A program made the position numbers and the translations under genes. A stretch of DNA of 64,000 nt from Kaistella montana (GTDB taxonomy: Bacteria; Bacteroidota; Bacteroidia; Flavobacteriales; Weeksellaceae). The notes under the pieces are model-generated. The model worked only from the letters and a program-made list of their open reading frames with translations. It was not told where the DNA came from and made no database searches. This document shows positions 28,847-37,103 of this stretch, one piece after another. The stretch lies in NCBI RefSeq assembly GCF_024436175.1, contig NZ_JANFQP010000002.1, positions 1-64,000 of the forward strand. The letters run 5' to 3'. Positions within the stretch are counted from its first letter, which is position 1. Each line of letters opens with the position of its first letter.

Positions 28847-30025
28847 TTATTTTTTACTCCAAACCACACGGTTCACATAATCAGTATAAGAAATAATAAT
28901 TCTCACCACTTTCTCCGACACATTAGGCATCGAATAATCAGCTACAGGACGGAAATTTCTCTCTGGACCTACTTTCTGTTGCAAAACTTGAGTTAGACCT
29001 TGTAAGATCCGTTCCGGTGATAAGCCTACCATCATCACGCTCGCTTCTTCCATAGCCTCTGGTCTTTCATGGGCTTGACGAATATTTAATGCTCTGAAAT
29101 TCAATATAGAGGATTCTTCCGAAATCGTTCCGGAATCCGACAATACTGCATATGCTCTTTTTTGCAATGCATTATAATCATGAAAACCGAGGGGTTTCAA
29201 AAACTGTATTTCAGGACGCATCTCAATCTGCATCTTATCCATCATGTTCTTCGTACGAGGATGGGTGGAAACAATAATCGGATATTGGTATTTTTCAGCA
29301 ATGGCATTTAAGGAAGCCATTAACCCACGGAAGTTCTTTTCAGAATTGATATTTTCTTCCCTATGAGAAGACACAACAAAGAATTTTCCTTCCTCTAGAT
29401 TCAATTTTTCCAAAACATGGGAAGCTTCAATTTGTGGTAAATAATGGTTCAATACCTCAAACATGGGCGAACCGGTTTTAATGATTCTGTCCGCAGGAAG
29501 TCCTTCTCTCAAGAGATATTCTCTTGCAATATCACTATAAGTAAGGTTAACATCCGCAGTGTGGTCTACAATTTTACGGTTGGTTTCTTCAGGAACCCTT
29601 TGGTCGAAACAACGGTTTCCTGCTTCCATGTGGAAGATAGGGATTTGTCTTTTTTTAGCAGGAATCGCGCAAAGGCAGGAATTGGTATCCCCCAAAACAA
29701 GGAATGCATCCGGCTTCAATTCTTCCAGAAGAGGGTCTATTTTTATCAATATGTTTCCTACGGTCTCTGTGGCTGTTTTTCCAGCTGCCTCCAAAAAATA
29801 ATCCGGCTTTCTCAATCCGAGATCTTCAAAGAAAATTTGGTTCAATTCATAATCATAATTCTGTCCGGTATGAACGATAATATGCTCTACTGCCTCGGAA
29901 TTATCAAGCGCAGTTAAAACTCTAGATAAGCGTATGATTTCAGGACGGGTTCCCACAACCGTCATTACTTTTAGTTTGGTGATTGGTGATTGGGGGTTAG
30001 TTATTGGTGATTGGTTACTTGTCAT
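28847..30025 (-). CDS. fnlC: UDP-2-acetamido-2,6-dideoxy-beta-L-talose 2-epimerase (FnlC/WbjD type)
   Basis: This enzyme of the UDP-GlcNAc 2-epimerase fold catalyses the last step to UDP-L-FucNAc. TVVGTRPEIIRLSRVL, HTGQNYDYELNQIFFEDLGL and VLGDTNSCLCAIPAKK are characteristic of the WbjD/Cap5G branch. SDSGTISEESSILNFRALNI near the C-terminus is the nucleotide-binding region. The annotated frame begins with MTSNQSPITNPQSPITK, which looks encoded by the GATTGGTGATTGG tandem repeat; an ATG at 29965 would give a normal start (MTVVGTRP). The order fnlA, cupin, fnlB, four-helix gene, fnlC, wbuB places the pathway in one region. Confidence 0.92.
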   Translation of the reverse strand: MTSNQSPITNPQSPITKLKVMTVVGTRPEIIRLSRVLTALDNSEAVEHIIVHTGQNYDYELNQIFFEDLGLRKPDYFLEAAGKTATETVGNILIKIDPLLEELKPDAFLVLGDTNSCLCAIPAKKRQIPIFHMEAGNRCFDQRVPEETNRKIVDHTADVNLTYSDIAREYLLREGLPADRIIKTGSPMFEVLNHYLPQIEASHVLEKLNLEEGKFFVVSSHREENINSEKNFRGLMASLNAIAEKYQYPIIVSTHPRTKNMMDKMQIEMRPEIQFLKPLGFHDYNALQKRAYAVLSDSGTISEESSILNFRALNIRQAHERPEAMEEASVMMVGLSPERILQGLTQVLQQKVGPERNFRPVADYSMPNVSEKVVRIIISYTDYVNRVVWSKK

Positions 30026-30078
30026 TTGTTAATTATTTTGCTTTCAGCAGTCAGCCATTAGCTGATTGCTTTATCGTA

Positions 30079-30429
30079 TTATTTTAATTTATTGATTAAT
30101 CTTGCTAGCATTTTTTTTATTTCAACTATTTGAGGATTCAAAATAACATAATTGCTTTCAGTGATGAAAGATAATTCAAAGGATAAAAATACAAGATATT
30201 CCACTTCACTTGCTGATCCAAACGACATTTGTATAAATCTTTTAAAATCAGCATCACTTCCTCTTCCGCATCCTTCTGCTATATTGGTTGGAATTGAAAC
30301 ACTCGCTCTTCTCAGTTGGGAAGTTACTCCATATATTTCTTCTTTTGGAAAAGATTCTGTAATAAGATATATTTCCTTAACCAAATGATGGGCTTTGCTC
30401 CAAACCTGTAATTGCCTAAAATCTTTCAT
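30079..30429 (-). CDS. Four-helix bundle protein (23S rRNA intervening-sequence protein family)
   Basis: This protein of about 116 residues, MKDFRQLQVWSKAHHLVKEI onward, contains SQLRRASVSIPTNIAEGCGR, the signature of the S23/IVP four-helix bundle family. Such proteins form pentamers, were first seen in rRNA intervening sequences and are often scattered in Bacteroidetes genomes with unknown function. Here it sits on the same strand inside the fnl pathway, between fnlB and fnlC, flanked by TCAGC-type repeats. It probably moved in with repeat DNA and has no obvious part in sugar synthesis. A GTG start at 30432 is also possible. Confidence 0.88.
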   Translation of the reverse strand: MKDFRQLQVWSKAHHLVKEIYLITESFPKEEIYGVTSQLRRASVSIPTNIAEGCGRGSDADFKRFIQMSFGSASEVEYLVFLSFELSFITESNYVILNPQIVEIKKMLARLINKLK

Positions 30430-30546
30430 CACTTTTAATTTTATTTTGCAACGATTTACTTCCGAAAATCATCCCACAACACTTATTTATAACCGCTGAC
30501 CACTGACCACTGACCGCTGATAGCGGACCACTGACCGCTCCCCCAA
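30430..30546. repeat. Short TCAGC/GCTGAC repeat stretch
   Basis: Between the four-helix gene and fnlB are units ACCGCTGACCACTGACC repeated with variation (30489-30540). They are the reverse-complement flavour of the GGTCAGCxATCAGC repeats at 31730-32120. No regulatory element is evident. Confidence 0.6.
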
Positions 30547-31683
30547 CTAAACCTCCTCAAAATAAGTATCCGCATCCGCAGGATCATAAGCCTCATTGAT
30601 CCAAAAAATAGTAAACAGTTCCTCCTCGCCAATGTTTTTGATGTTGTGGGTGTACCAGATGGGCATATCCACATAAGCAGGTTCATTTCCATCAAGGTAG
30701 AAATCTAAAACCTTATCAGTTCCGATTTTTCTCAGCTGGATTAAGGCTTTGCCTTTGATTACCGCAAACCTTTCGATTTTCCGGGTGTGGTAATGGTTTC
30801 CACGCGTAATTCCCGGAACGGTGGTAGAAAAGGAGCACTGCCCACCGATTCCCAATCTGATGACTTCTACAAATGCCCCTCTAGGGTCAGTGTGCTGGGT
30901 GAATTTTACCGGGTAATGGTTTTTAATATCAAAATAGCAACGGAAGGTGTTGAAAAGATTGTAATCGAAAGCGGTTTTTAGTTCAGGGATTTCGCCGCCT
31001 TCAAAGTATTTGGCTTTATAATCGTTCAGTTTTTCTAAAACTTCAGATACCTTGTTGACGGAAGTATGTGGAATTACCAATTCTTCTTTGGTCTCCCCAC
31101 TACGAATTTCATCAATAATAGTCTTTACCAATTCATTTATATAAATCAGTTTCACTTCACCATCATTGTCAATGGTTGGTGTCTCGCCGTGGGTTAGTTT
31201 ATGGCAAAAGGTTGCGATGAAGGAGTTGTAATTCGGTTGTCCGAACGGCCCGAAAACATTTGGGATAATCATTCCTGTAAATTTCCCACCGTTTTCTTTA
31301 GCCCATTTTGCCAGGATTTCACGGCCTTCCTTTTTGGATTTCCCATAGAGGTTGTCGCGCTCTTCCTGTGAGGAAGAAGAAAACAGCACATGCGCCTTGG
31401 AGCTTGTTCTCTCCAATGATGCTGCAAGTCTTTGTGCCAAATCCACATTCGTCTGGTAGATCACTTCCTGGCTCTCGTGGCGGTTCATGGCGGCAAGATG
31501 CACGATGACATCGCATTGCTTTACAAAATGATCCAGAGCTTCCGGTGATTCAAAAAAGTCTTTCTGAAAATCTACCCTTTCAAACTCCTCCGGGAATAAC
31601 CCTAAAGTGTTATATAAATGTTGTCCAACAAAACCATTTTGTCCGGTGATTCCTATTTTTTTTAAAGATTGAAGGTGGGTCAT
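30547..31683 (-). CDS. fnlB: UDP-2-acetamido-2,6-dideoxy-hexulose reductase with cupin domain (FnlB/Cap5F type)
   Basis: This 378-residue protein joins an N-terminal SDR domain (IGITGQNGFVGQHLYNTLG, YGKSKKEGREIL near 119) to a C-terminal cupin (RGNHYHTRKIERFAVIKGKA near 291). Cap5F/WbjC proteins have exactly this fusion. The cupin performs the C3 epimerisation and the SDR domain the reduction that gives UDP-2-acetamido-2,6-dideoxy-L-talose. Length fits the family. It lies between fnlA (separated by the small cupin gene) and fnlC. Confidence 0.93.
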   Translation of the reverse strand: MTHLQSLKKIGITGQNGFVGQHLYNTLGLFPEEFERVDFQKDFFESPEALDHFVKQCDVIVHLAAMNRHESQEVIYQTNVDLAQRLAASLERTSSKAHVLFSSSSQEERDNLYGKSKKEGREILAKWAKENGGKFTGMIIPNVFGPFGQPNYNSFIATFCHKLTHGETPTIDNDGEVKLIYINELVKTIIDEIRSGETKEELVIPHTSVNKVSEVLEKLNDYKAKYFEGGEIPELKTAFDYNLFNTFRCYFDIKNHYPVKFTQHTDPRGAFVEVIRLGIGGQCSFSTTVPGITRGNHYHTRKIERFAVIKGKALIQLRKIGTDKVLDFYLDGNEPAYVDMPIWYTHNIKNIGEEELFTIFWINEAYDPADADTYFEEV

Positions 31684-32147
31684 TGGGGATTAGTAATTTG
31701 TTATTTGTTATTGGGGATTTGAAATTTTAGCGGTCAGCTATCAGCATTTAGCGGTCAGCTATCAGCTTACAGCTGTCAGTATTTAGCTTCACTTTTATTA
31801 TATTATACTAGCTTCTTTGCATATTGTAGGACGAGTTTTCAGTCGTCAGCAGTCAGCGTTCAGCTTTCATTTTGATTATATTATACTAGCTTCTTTGCAT
31901 ATTGTAGGACGAGTTTTCAGTCGTCAGCAGTCAGCGTTCAGCTTTATTACATTATATTAGTCATTTAGTGATTTTAGACCTGATCGCTAAATGCTGATCG
32001 CTGATAGCCGACCACCGACTGCTGATCGCTTACCACTGAAAGCTGACCGCTGACCGCTGAAAGCTGACCGCTGACCACTGATCGCTGATAGCCGACTGCT
32101 GACCGCTGATCGCCGACCGCTCCCCCTCCTTTCCATCTATTCTATTC
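31684..32147. repeat. TCAGC-type tandem repeat region with a 71 bp duplication
   Basis: The 464-base gap is almost entirely repeat. AGCGGTCAGCTATCAGC units occupy 31729-31785 and CTGACCGCTGAxAGC units 31980-32130. In between, a 71-base block containing CTAGCTTCTTTGCATATTG is present twice, exactly, at 31797-31867 and 31875-31945 (78-base period). No gene is supported; open frames here are repeat-encoded. Confidence 0.85.
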
Positions 32148-32573
32148 TTATCTTTCATTAAAATAATCCAAGTTATATCTATATTCATCATTAATCTCAC
32201 CCAATAGATAATCCGCCAAAACCAATAATTTACTATCCTCAGCTGTCGCTTTAATAGCTGTAATGCAACCTGAAGGCACATGCAGGTAGGTCAGTTCCCC
32301 CTCTTTTAAATGATATTTTTGAGCTTCTAAATCTTTAGAAGGCGATTCAAAATCATCAACCTGAATTACAGAAATTTCAAAACCTCCCTTCATACAGGCG
32401 GACCATCTTTGTTCAACCTTATGCCCCTGCCACCCACGGATAAAATCTGTCGAATGGTTTTCTATTGTATAAATCCGTTTTACAACAGAAGCATCAAAAT
32501 CATTATTGTAAGTGATGACACCTCTTTCGTCCTGGTGTTTTTTTCCGGGAATTTGTGGTTGGTTATTGGTCAT
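32148..32573 (-). CDS. WxcM-like cupin sugar isomerase/epimerase
   Basis: This 141-residue cupin contains RGVITYNNDFDASVVKRIYT and FIRGWQGHKVEQRWSACMKG, with the GWxxHxxxxR pattern seen in WxcM-like sugar 3,4-ketoisomerase relatives. LHVPSGCITAIKATAEDS is the second cupin motif. Such genes are frequent between fnlA and fnlB in Bacteroidetes clusters, but the reaction is unknown. It could assist epimerisation at C3/C5 of the hexulose intermediate. The first residues (MTNNQPQIPGK) derive from sequence resembling the GGTTATTGGTCATTGG intergenic repeat, so the true start is uncertain. Confidence 0.75.
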   Translation of the reverse strand: MTNNQPQIPGKKHQDERGVITYNNDFDASVVKRIYTIENHSTDFIRGWQGHKVEQRWSACMKGGFEISVIQVDDFESPSKDLEAQKYHLKEGELTYLHVPSGCITAIKATAEDSKLLVLADYLLGEINDEYRYNLDYFNER

Positions 32574-32750
32574 TGGTTAACTTTGTTGATCGATTAGCGG
32601 GTCGGCTTTCAGCGATTAGCATTCAGGTATCAGCTTTCGGTGTTTAGCTCTCTCCTTTACTAGTATTACACTTACTTCCTTTTGATTTCAGCACTCATCG
32701 CTAACTACTGACCGCTGATAGCTGACCGCCAACCCCCTACCGCTCCCCTT
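32574..32750. repeat. TCAGC-type repeat stretch between fnlA and cupin gene
   Basis: Units GATTAGCATTCAGGTATCAGC and GCTGATAGCTGACCGCC fill much of this 177-base gap. A central TTTACTAGTATTAC resembles the TATACTAGC block at 31800-31890. No promoter-like box stands out. Confidence 0.55.
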
Positions 32751-33785
32751 CTAATATGGATACTGCATCACATCCTCCCCAAACACTTCTTTTCTGATCA
32801 AAGGTAACGTGGAAATAAGTTTTTTCAGGCCTTCCACTCCTTGTTGTTCGGTGTTGTGAGAATGGTAATCTTCAATCTTCGATACATCTTCTTCTCCTTC
32901 CGAGAAGTATTTGGCATAGTTGAGGTCACGGTTATCTGCCGGTACCCTGTAGAAATCGCCCATATCCTCAGCTTTTATCATTTCTTCTCTGGTACAAAGC
33001 GTTTCGTACAATTTTTCACCGTGGCGAGTACCTATGATTTTCACAGGAACTTCTTTCCCTGTCAACTCAATAAGGGCTTTTGCAAGATCACCAATGCTTC
33101 CTGCTGGAGCTTTGTTCACAAAAAGGTCTCCTGGGTTTCCATTTTCGAATGCGAACAAAACGAGATCTACTGCATCTTCTAATGACATGAAAAATCTCGA
33201 CATATTGGGATCTGTAATGGTAATAGGCTCTCCTTTTTGGATTTGGTTGAGAAACAAGGGGATTACCGATCCTCTCGATGCCATTACATTTCCATATCGG
33301 GTAAGGCAAACGACGGTATCCGTAAGGTTTCGTGCTTCTGCTACGGCTACCTTTTCCATCATAGCCTTGGAAATACCCATGGCGTTGATTGGATAAGCTG
33401 CTTTATCGGTAGACAAACAGATTACTTTTTGTACTTTATTGGAAGCTGCAGCACGAATCACATTTTGGGTTCCTTCTACATTGGTTTTCACAGCTTGCAT
33501 CGGAAAGAACTCACAAGAAGGCACTTGTTTCAAGGCAGCTGCATGGAAAATATAATCGACTCCACGAGTGGCAGGTTCTACTGAGCTGTAATCCCTTACA
33601 TCCCCGATATAGTATTTGATTTTATCATTCTTATACAAATTACGCATATCATCCTGTTTTTTCTCGTCACGAGAAAAAATACGAATCTCTTTGAAATGGT
33701 CGGTATGCAAAAATCGGTTCAGAACAGCAGTTCCGAATGAACCGGTACCGCCGGTGATGAGGAGAGTTTTATTTTGAATTTTCAT
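32751..33785 (-). CDS. fnlA: UDP-GlcNAc 4,6-dehydratase/5-epimerase (FnlA/WbjB/CapE type)
   Basis: A 344-residue soluble SDR enzyme. LLITGGTGSFGTAVLNRFL is the cofactor motif, MGISKAMMEKV (near 137) is the catalytic region with Met-x-x-x-Lys, and CLTRYGNVMASRGSVIPLF is highly characteristic of CapE/FnlA. It is the first enzyme of UDP-L-FucNAc synthesis, removing water from UDP-GlcNAc and inverting C5. It lacks the membrane spans of the locus A dehydratase. FnlA, FnlB and FnlC together form a complete pathway in this region. Confidence 0.95.
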   Translation of the reverse strand: MKIQNKTLLITGGTGSFGTAVLNRFLHTDHFKEIRIFSRDEKKQDDMRNLYKNDKIKYYIGDVRDYSSVEPATRGVDYIFHAAALKQVPSCEFFPMQAVKTNVEGTQNVIRAAASNKVQKVICLSTDKAAYPINAMGISKAMMEKVAVAEARNLTDTVVCLTRYGNVMASRGSVIPLFLNQIQKGEPITITDPNMSRFFMSLEDAVDLVLFAFENGNPGDLFVNKAPAGSIGDLAKALIELTGKEVPVKIIGTRHGEKLYETLCTREEMIKAEDMGDFYRVPADNRDLNYAKYFSEGEEDVSKIEDYHSHNTEQQGVEGLKKLISTLPLIRKEVFGEDVMQYPY

Positions 33786-33792
33786 TATGGTT

Positions 33793-34710
33793 TTATTTTA
33801 AGGATTTTACGAATTCCCACGTCATACTAATACCGTGTTTAAGGTTAACTTTAGGTTTAAAATTCAATATCTTTTCAGCTTTCTCTATATCAAGACAAAA
33901 ATGTTGAACATCAAATTTATTTGTTGGATAATAATTGACTAAAAGGTCTTTTTCTGTAACCTCCTTGATCGTATTGATAATTTTATTAAGTGAAATTGTA
34001 GTTCCACTACCTATATTAAAAATTTGGGATGTTTGTTCAGATATTGAAGCTTCATATATTGACTCTGCAAGATCTTCTATAAAAACATAATCTTTCGATA
34101 TTTCTCCATCACCCCAAACCTCTATACTCTCATTTCTTAAAACTTTTCCTAAAAAAACCGAAATAACACCTTGATTTCCAAAAGGATTCTGTCTCGGCCC
34201 ATAAGGATTTGATGGTCTAATAATATTGTATTCTATGCCATAATTTGAAGAAAAATAAGCCAAATATTTTTCTATTGCAAGCTTTGTAATTCCATAGGAT
34301 GATATAGGATTTGTTTGAGAATTTTCAGTAATTGGTATTACTTCGGCTTCGCCATAAATGGCACCACCACTTGATAAATATACTATTCTCTTAATATTTT
34401 GTTCACAAGCAATTCTAAATATTTTTACTGAATTAATTAAATTGGATTCAATATCAAATTCAATATTATTATTCGAAGTGAACGGCACAGTTGTACTAAC
34501 ACAATGTATGAGTATATCTTTTTCTGCAAAAGTTTCTTTTATTAAAGTATGATCATCAATATTTCCGTAAACGTAGTTAACATTTGACAACGAATCTCTA
34601 AATTTTTCTGTTCCCCTATCAAAAATAGTGACTTCATGACCCTTTTCGATTAATATATCTACAATATAAGAACCTATAAATCCATTTCCTCCAAGTATAA
34701 TATATTTCAT
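33793..34710 (-). CDS. NAD-dependent sugar epimerase (GalE-like)
   Basis: This 305-residue extended SDR protein has MKYIILGGNGFIGSYIVDIL at the N-terminus, SSGGAIYGE near 112 and YGITKLAIEKYL near 139 (catalytic YxxxK). The RPSNPYGPRQNPFGNQG block and VFIEDLAESIYEA near 210 are typical of UDP-hexose 4-epimerases and related UDP-sugar enzymes. It may interconvert UDP-GlcNAc/GalNAc or UDP-GlcA/GalA for locus B. The substrate is not predictable. It is 7 bases from fnlA and 3 from the GT4 gene upstream, so it is within the operon. Confidence 0.85.
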   Translation of the reverse strand: MKYIILGGNGFIGSYIVDILIEKGHEVTIFDRGTEKFRDSLSNVNYVYGNIDDHTLIKETFAEKDILIHCVSTTVPFTSNNNIEFDIESNLINSVKIFRIACEQNIKRIVYLSSGGAIYGEAEVIPITENSQTNPISSYGITKLAIEKYLAYFSSNYGIEYNIIRPSNPYGPRQNPFGNQGVISVFLGKVLRNESIEVWGDGEISKDYVFIEDLAESIYEASISEQTSQIFNIGSGTTISLNKIINTIKEVTEKDLLVNYYPTNKFDVQHFCLDIEKAEKILNFKPKVNLKHGISMTWEFVKSLK

Positions 34711-34713
34711 ACC

Positions 34714-35886
34714 TTAATATATAAAATCAGGTTTCAAATCTTTATTAATCATCCAATTGTAAAGCAAAATAGTTTTTTTTGAAATCTCATTCCATAAATA
34801 TTTATCAATGACTAATTTTTTTGCATTTTCTCCATATTCGAATAGTTGATGATCATTTAAGGCAATCATCCGCAACAAAGATTGTTTTATTGCATCCTTA
34901 TTAATATCTACCCAATATCCGCATTTATTTTCATTTAGGTCTTTCCAACTTGAGGATTTTGTTGTTATTACAGGGAGCCCATATGCTAAGGCATCTACAA
35001 CGACCATTGGAGATCCTTCAGAATAAGATGGTAAAATAAAAAAATCGGCTGCATCAAAAGCATTAAACTTGTCTTTCCCATATTGAGGTTCTATTATGAA
35101 AATTTTATTTTCTAAATTTAATTCTTTGACTATTTTTTCAACTTCTAATTGATAATTAAACTCGTCATTCCCTACAATAACCAAAATCCAATCATCAAAA
35201 TGTTCTTTTAGCTCAGCAATTGCTGGCAAAAGCATATCCAAACCCTTTTTGGGAGTTATTCTCGACAGATAAAGTAAGATTTTTTTATCACTGGGTAATT
35301 GATAATTCGATTTGAACGCTTCTCCGTCTCCTTTCTCAAGCATAATTGTTGTACCTACCCCATTGTCTATATATGCAATAGGATTTTCTAGCCCAATTCT
35401 TTTGTAATCTTCAATTTCATATTCTGATGTAGCATGTAGAACAGAAACTTTATTTAAGTTATTGCGTTCAAATAAGGCTAAAGCAATTTCTTTTTTAAAT
35501 TTAGATTTTTTTAAAGCAAATTCAGATAAGGTTCCATGCGCCGCAATACATGTTTTTGCTCCATTTTTATTTAATAAAGAAGTTACCAATGATTTTGAAG
35601 TCCATAAGCTATGTTGATGGACTATGTCAAAACTTTTATTCCTTAATGCTTCCCTTAACTCACTGCTTGAGATTTTAAGAAGAGGGATATTGGGCGGAAA
35701 TCCTAATAACCTTTCTTGCGGGAAATCATATAATTGTGAGGCCCAAACAATATCATCTTTAGTATCTGAACTCCAGACATAAACATCTTCTCCTAATTCA
35801 AACTGTGCTTTGGCTATTCCCATGCTTATACTACCTAAACCATAAGATTCTTTACCAAAAGATGAGACTGTATGTAAAATTTTCAT
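34714..35886 (-). CDS. Glycosyltransferase family 4
   Basis: This 390-residue GT-B protein starts MKILHTVSSFGKESYGLGSI, with YIDNGVGTT, LLYLSRITPKKGLDMLL and FFILPSYSEGSPMVVVDALA marking the donor domain. In the last motif the second acidic residue of the usual E-x7-E is Asp, a change seen in some active members. It would act in the cytoplasm on the locus B repeat unit. The 128-base gap upstream (35887-36014) is AT-rich and unique; no consensus promoter was seen there. Confidence 0.9.
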   Translation of the reverse strand: MKILHTVSSFGKESYGLGSISMGIAKAQFELGEDVYVWSSDTKDDIVWASQLYDFPQERLLGFPPNIPLLKISSSELREALRNKSFDIVHQHSLWTSKSLVTSLLNKNGAKTCIAAHGTLSEFALKKSKFKKEIALALFERNNLNKVSVLHATSEYEIEDYKRIGLENPIAYIDNGVGTTIMLEKGDGEAFKSNYQLPSDKKILLYLSRITPKKGLDMLLPAIAELKEHFDDWILVIVGNDEFNYQLEVEKIVKELNLENKIFIIEPQYGKDKFNAFDAADFFILPSYSEGSPMVVVDALAYGLPVITTKSSSWKDLNENKCGYWVDINKDAIKQSLLRMIALNDHQLFEYGENAKKLVIDKYLWNEISKKTILLYNWMINKDLKPDFIY

Positions 35887-36014
35887 TTATTATATTTTAG
35901 TGAACAGGTAATTATTATTAACCCCTATCCTAAATGTTTTTATTTAAATTATAAAAATTGGTAGATTCTTTAAGTAATTTCAAAGAAAAAAAATAAGAAT
36001 ACCATTCTAAATAT

Positions 36015-37103
36015 TTAACTTTTATAATTTTGTCGCTTTCTATTTGCATAATTAATTGCATCTTCAAAACCGTTAACCATGATATCTATGGTTCTTTTAT
36101 TAAAATAAAAATCCTGCGCATTCCTACTTAATCTTCTGCTATAAGCAGTTTCTTCACTTATTTTTTTCATAATAGTTGCCAACGATTCGGTTTCTCCATC
36201 ATATAAAATCCCGGTCTCTTCATGAATTACATTGAATATTTCTCCGCCTGTTATTGCATTTTCTGCAGTTACAAAAGGTACTCCGTATGCCATGCTGTTA
36301 AGAATGGTTAAGCCTGCTTGTCCGGGCGAAATACACGCAACGGCATTCTTATATAATCCTTTTAAAATATCCTGATCATTTATTTGACCTTTTAGTATTA
36401 TTGCATCTTCAAATCCTTTTTTCTGAATCCATTCCTGTACATTATTTTTTTCTTCTCCTTCACCCACAATGATAAGTGGTAAAACATTTGCTGATGTCCT
36501 TAAATAAAGTTCATATGCAGCCAGAAGCTCATAAATTTTTTTCTGCTCATACAAAGTTCCAACAAAGATAAAATGCTTTTTATTTTCTGGTATTTCAATT
36601 CTCTCTTTAACAAGTACGGTGTTGTGAGCTACAAAGAGTTTTTCTCTATCAAAACCTTTTGCAATGTACTTCTTCACTGGATAATTTGAATAGAATAATA
36701 AGGCATCAGCATTACGCATCAGCCAGAATCGAAGGATGTCTGCCGTCGACGCTGAATCAAATCCTTTACTATAGGAAGCCCCTACTCCTATACCCCAATA
36801 AATTAAACCAAAATTTCTCTTTCTGAAACCTAAAAGCATATTGGGTAGCACTCTTATCTCACCAAGCGATATCACGACATCATATTGGGATGATAACTTA
36901 TAAATATTTTCTGTAAAAAATTTTAAGCCTCTAAAAAATATTGGATTTAACAAAACTTGCTTAAAGTTAAGATCTGCATCATCTAATAGTTGATCAGCAT
37001 AATGGGCAATAGTTAAATCAAATCGTTCGGCTAACCTGATGTATACGGGCAATCGGTAATGAGGTATATAGTTCACCAACATTAAAACTTTTATTTTTTG
37101 CAT
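36015..37103 (-). CDS. Glycosyltransferase family 4
   Basis: This 362-residue GT-B protein begins VLMLVNYIPHYRLPVYIRLA, an N-terminus common in polysaccharide GT4 enzymes. FVGTLYEQKKIYELLAAY and ISPGQAGLTILNSMAYGVPF form the donor site. The usual Glu at the start of the E-x7-E region is Gln-Ala here, as in a subgroup with GxVGLTxxHSL-like motifs. The ATG overlaps the stop codon of the asnB-like gene by one base, so the two are translationally coupled. Confidence 0.88.
   Translation of the reverse strand: MQKIKVLMLVNYIPHYRLPVYIRLAERFDLTIAHYADQLLDDADLNFKQVLLNPIFFRGLKFFTENIYKLSSQYDVVISLGEIRVLPNMLLGFRKRNFGLIYWGIGVGASYSKGFDSASTADILRFWLMRNADALLFYSNYPVKKYIAKGFDREKLFVAHNTVLVKERIEIPENKKHFIFVGTLYEQKKIYELLAAYELYLRTSANVLPLIIVGEGEEKNNVQEWIQKKGFEDAIILKGQINDQDILKGLYKNAVACISPGQAGLTILNSMAYGVPFVTAENAITGGEIFNVIHEETGILYDGETESLATIMKKISEETAYSRRLSRNAQDFYFNKRTIDIMVNGFEDAINYANRKRQNYKS

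Noticed and set aside
32030..32281. An 83-codon minus-strand frame overlapping the cupin gene
   Set aside because: Half of it is TCAGC-type repeat (residues like SAISGQQSAISDQ), the rest an alternative frame of the cupin gene.
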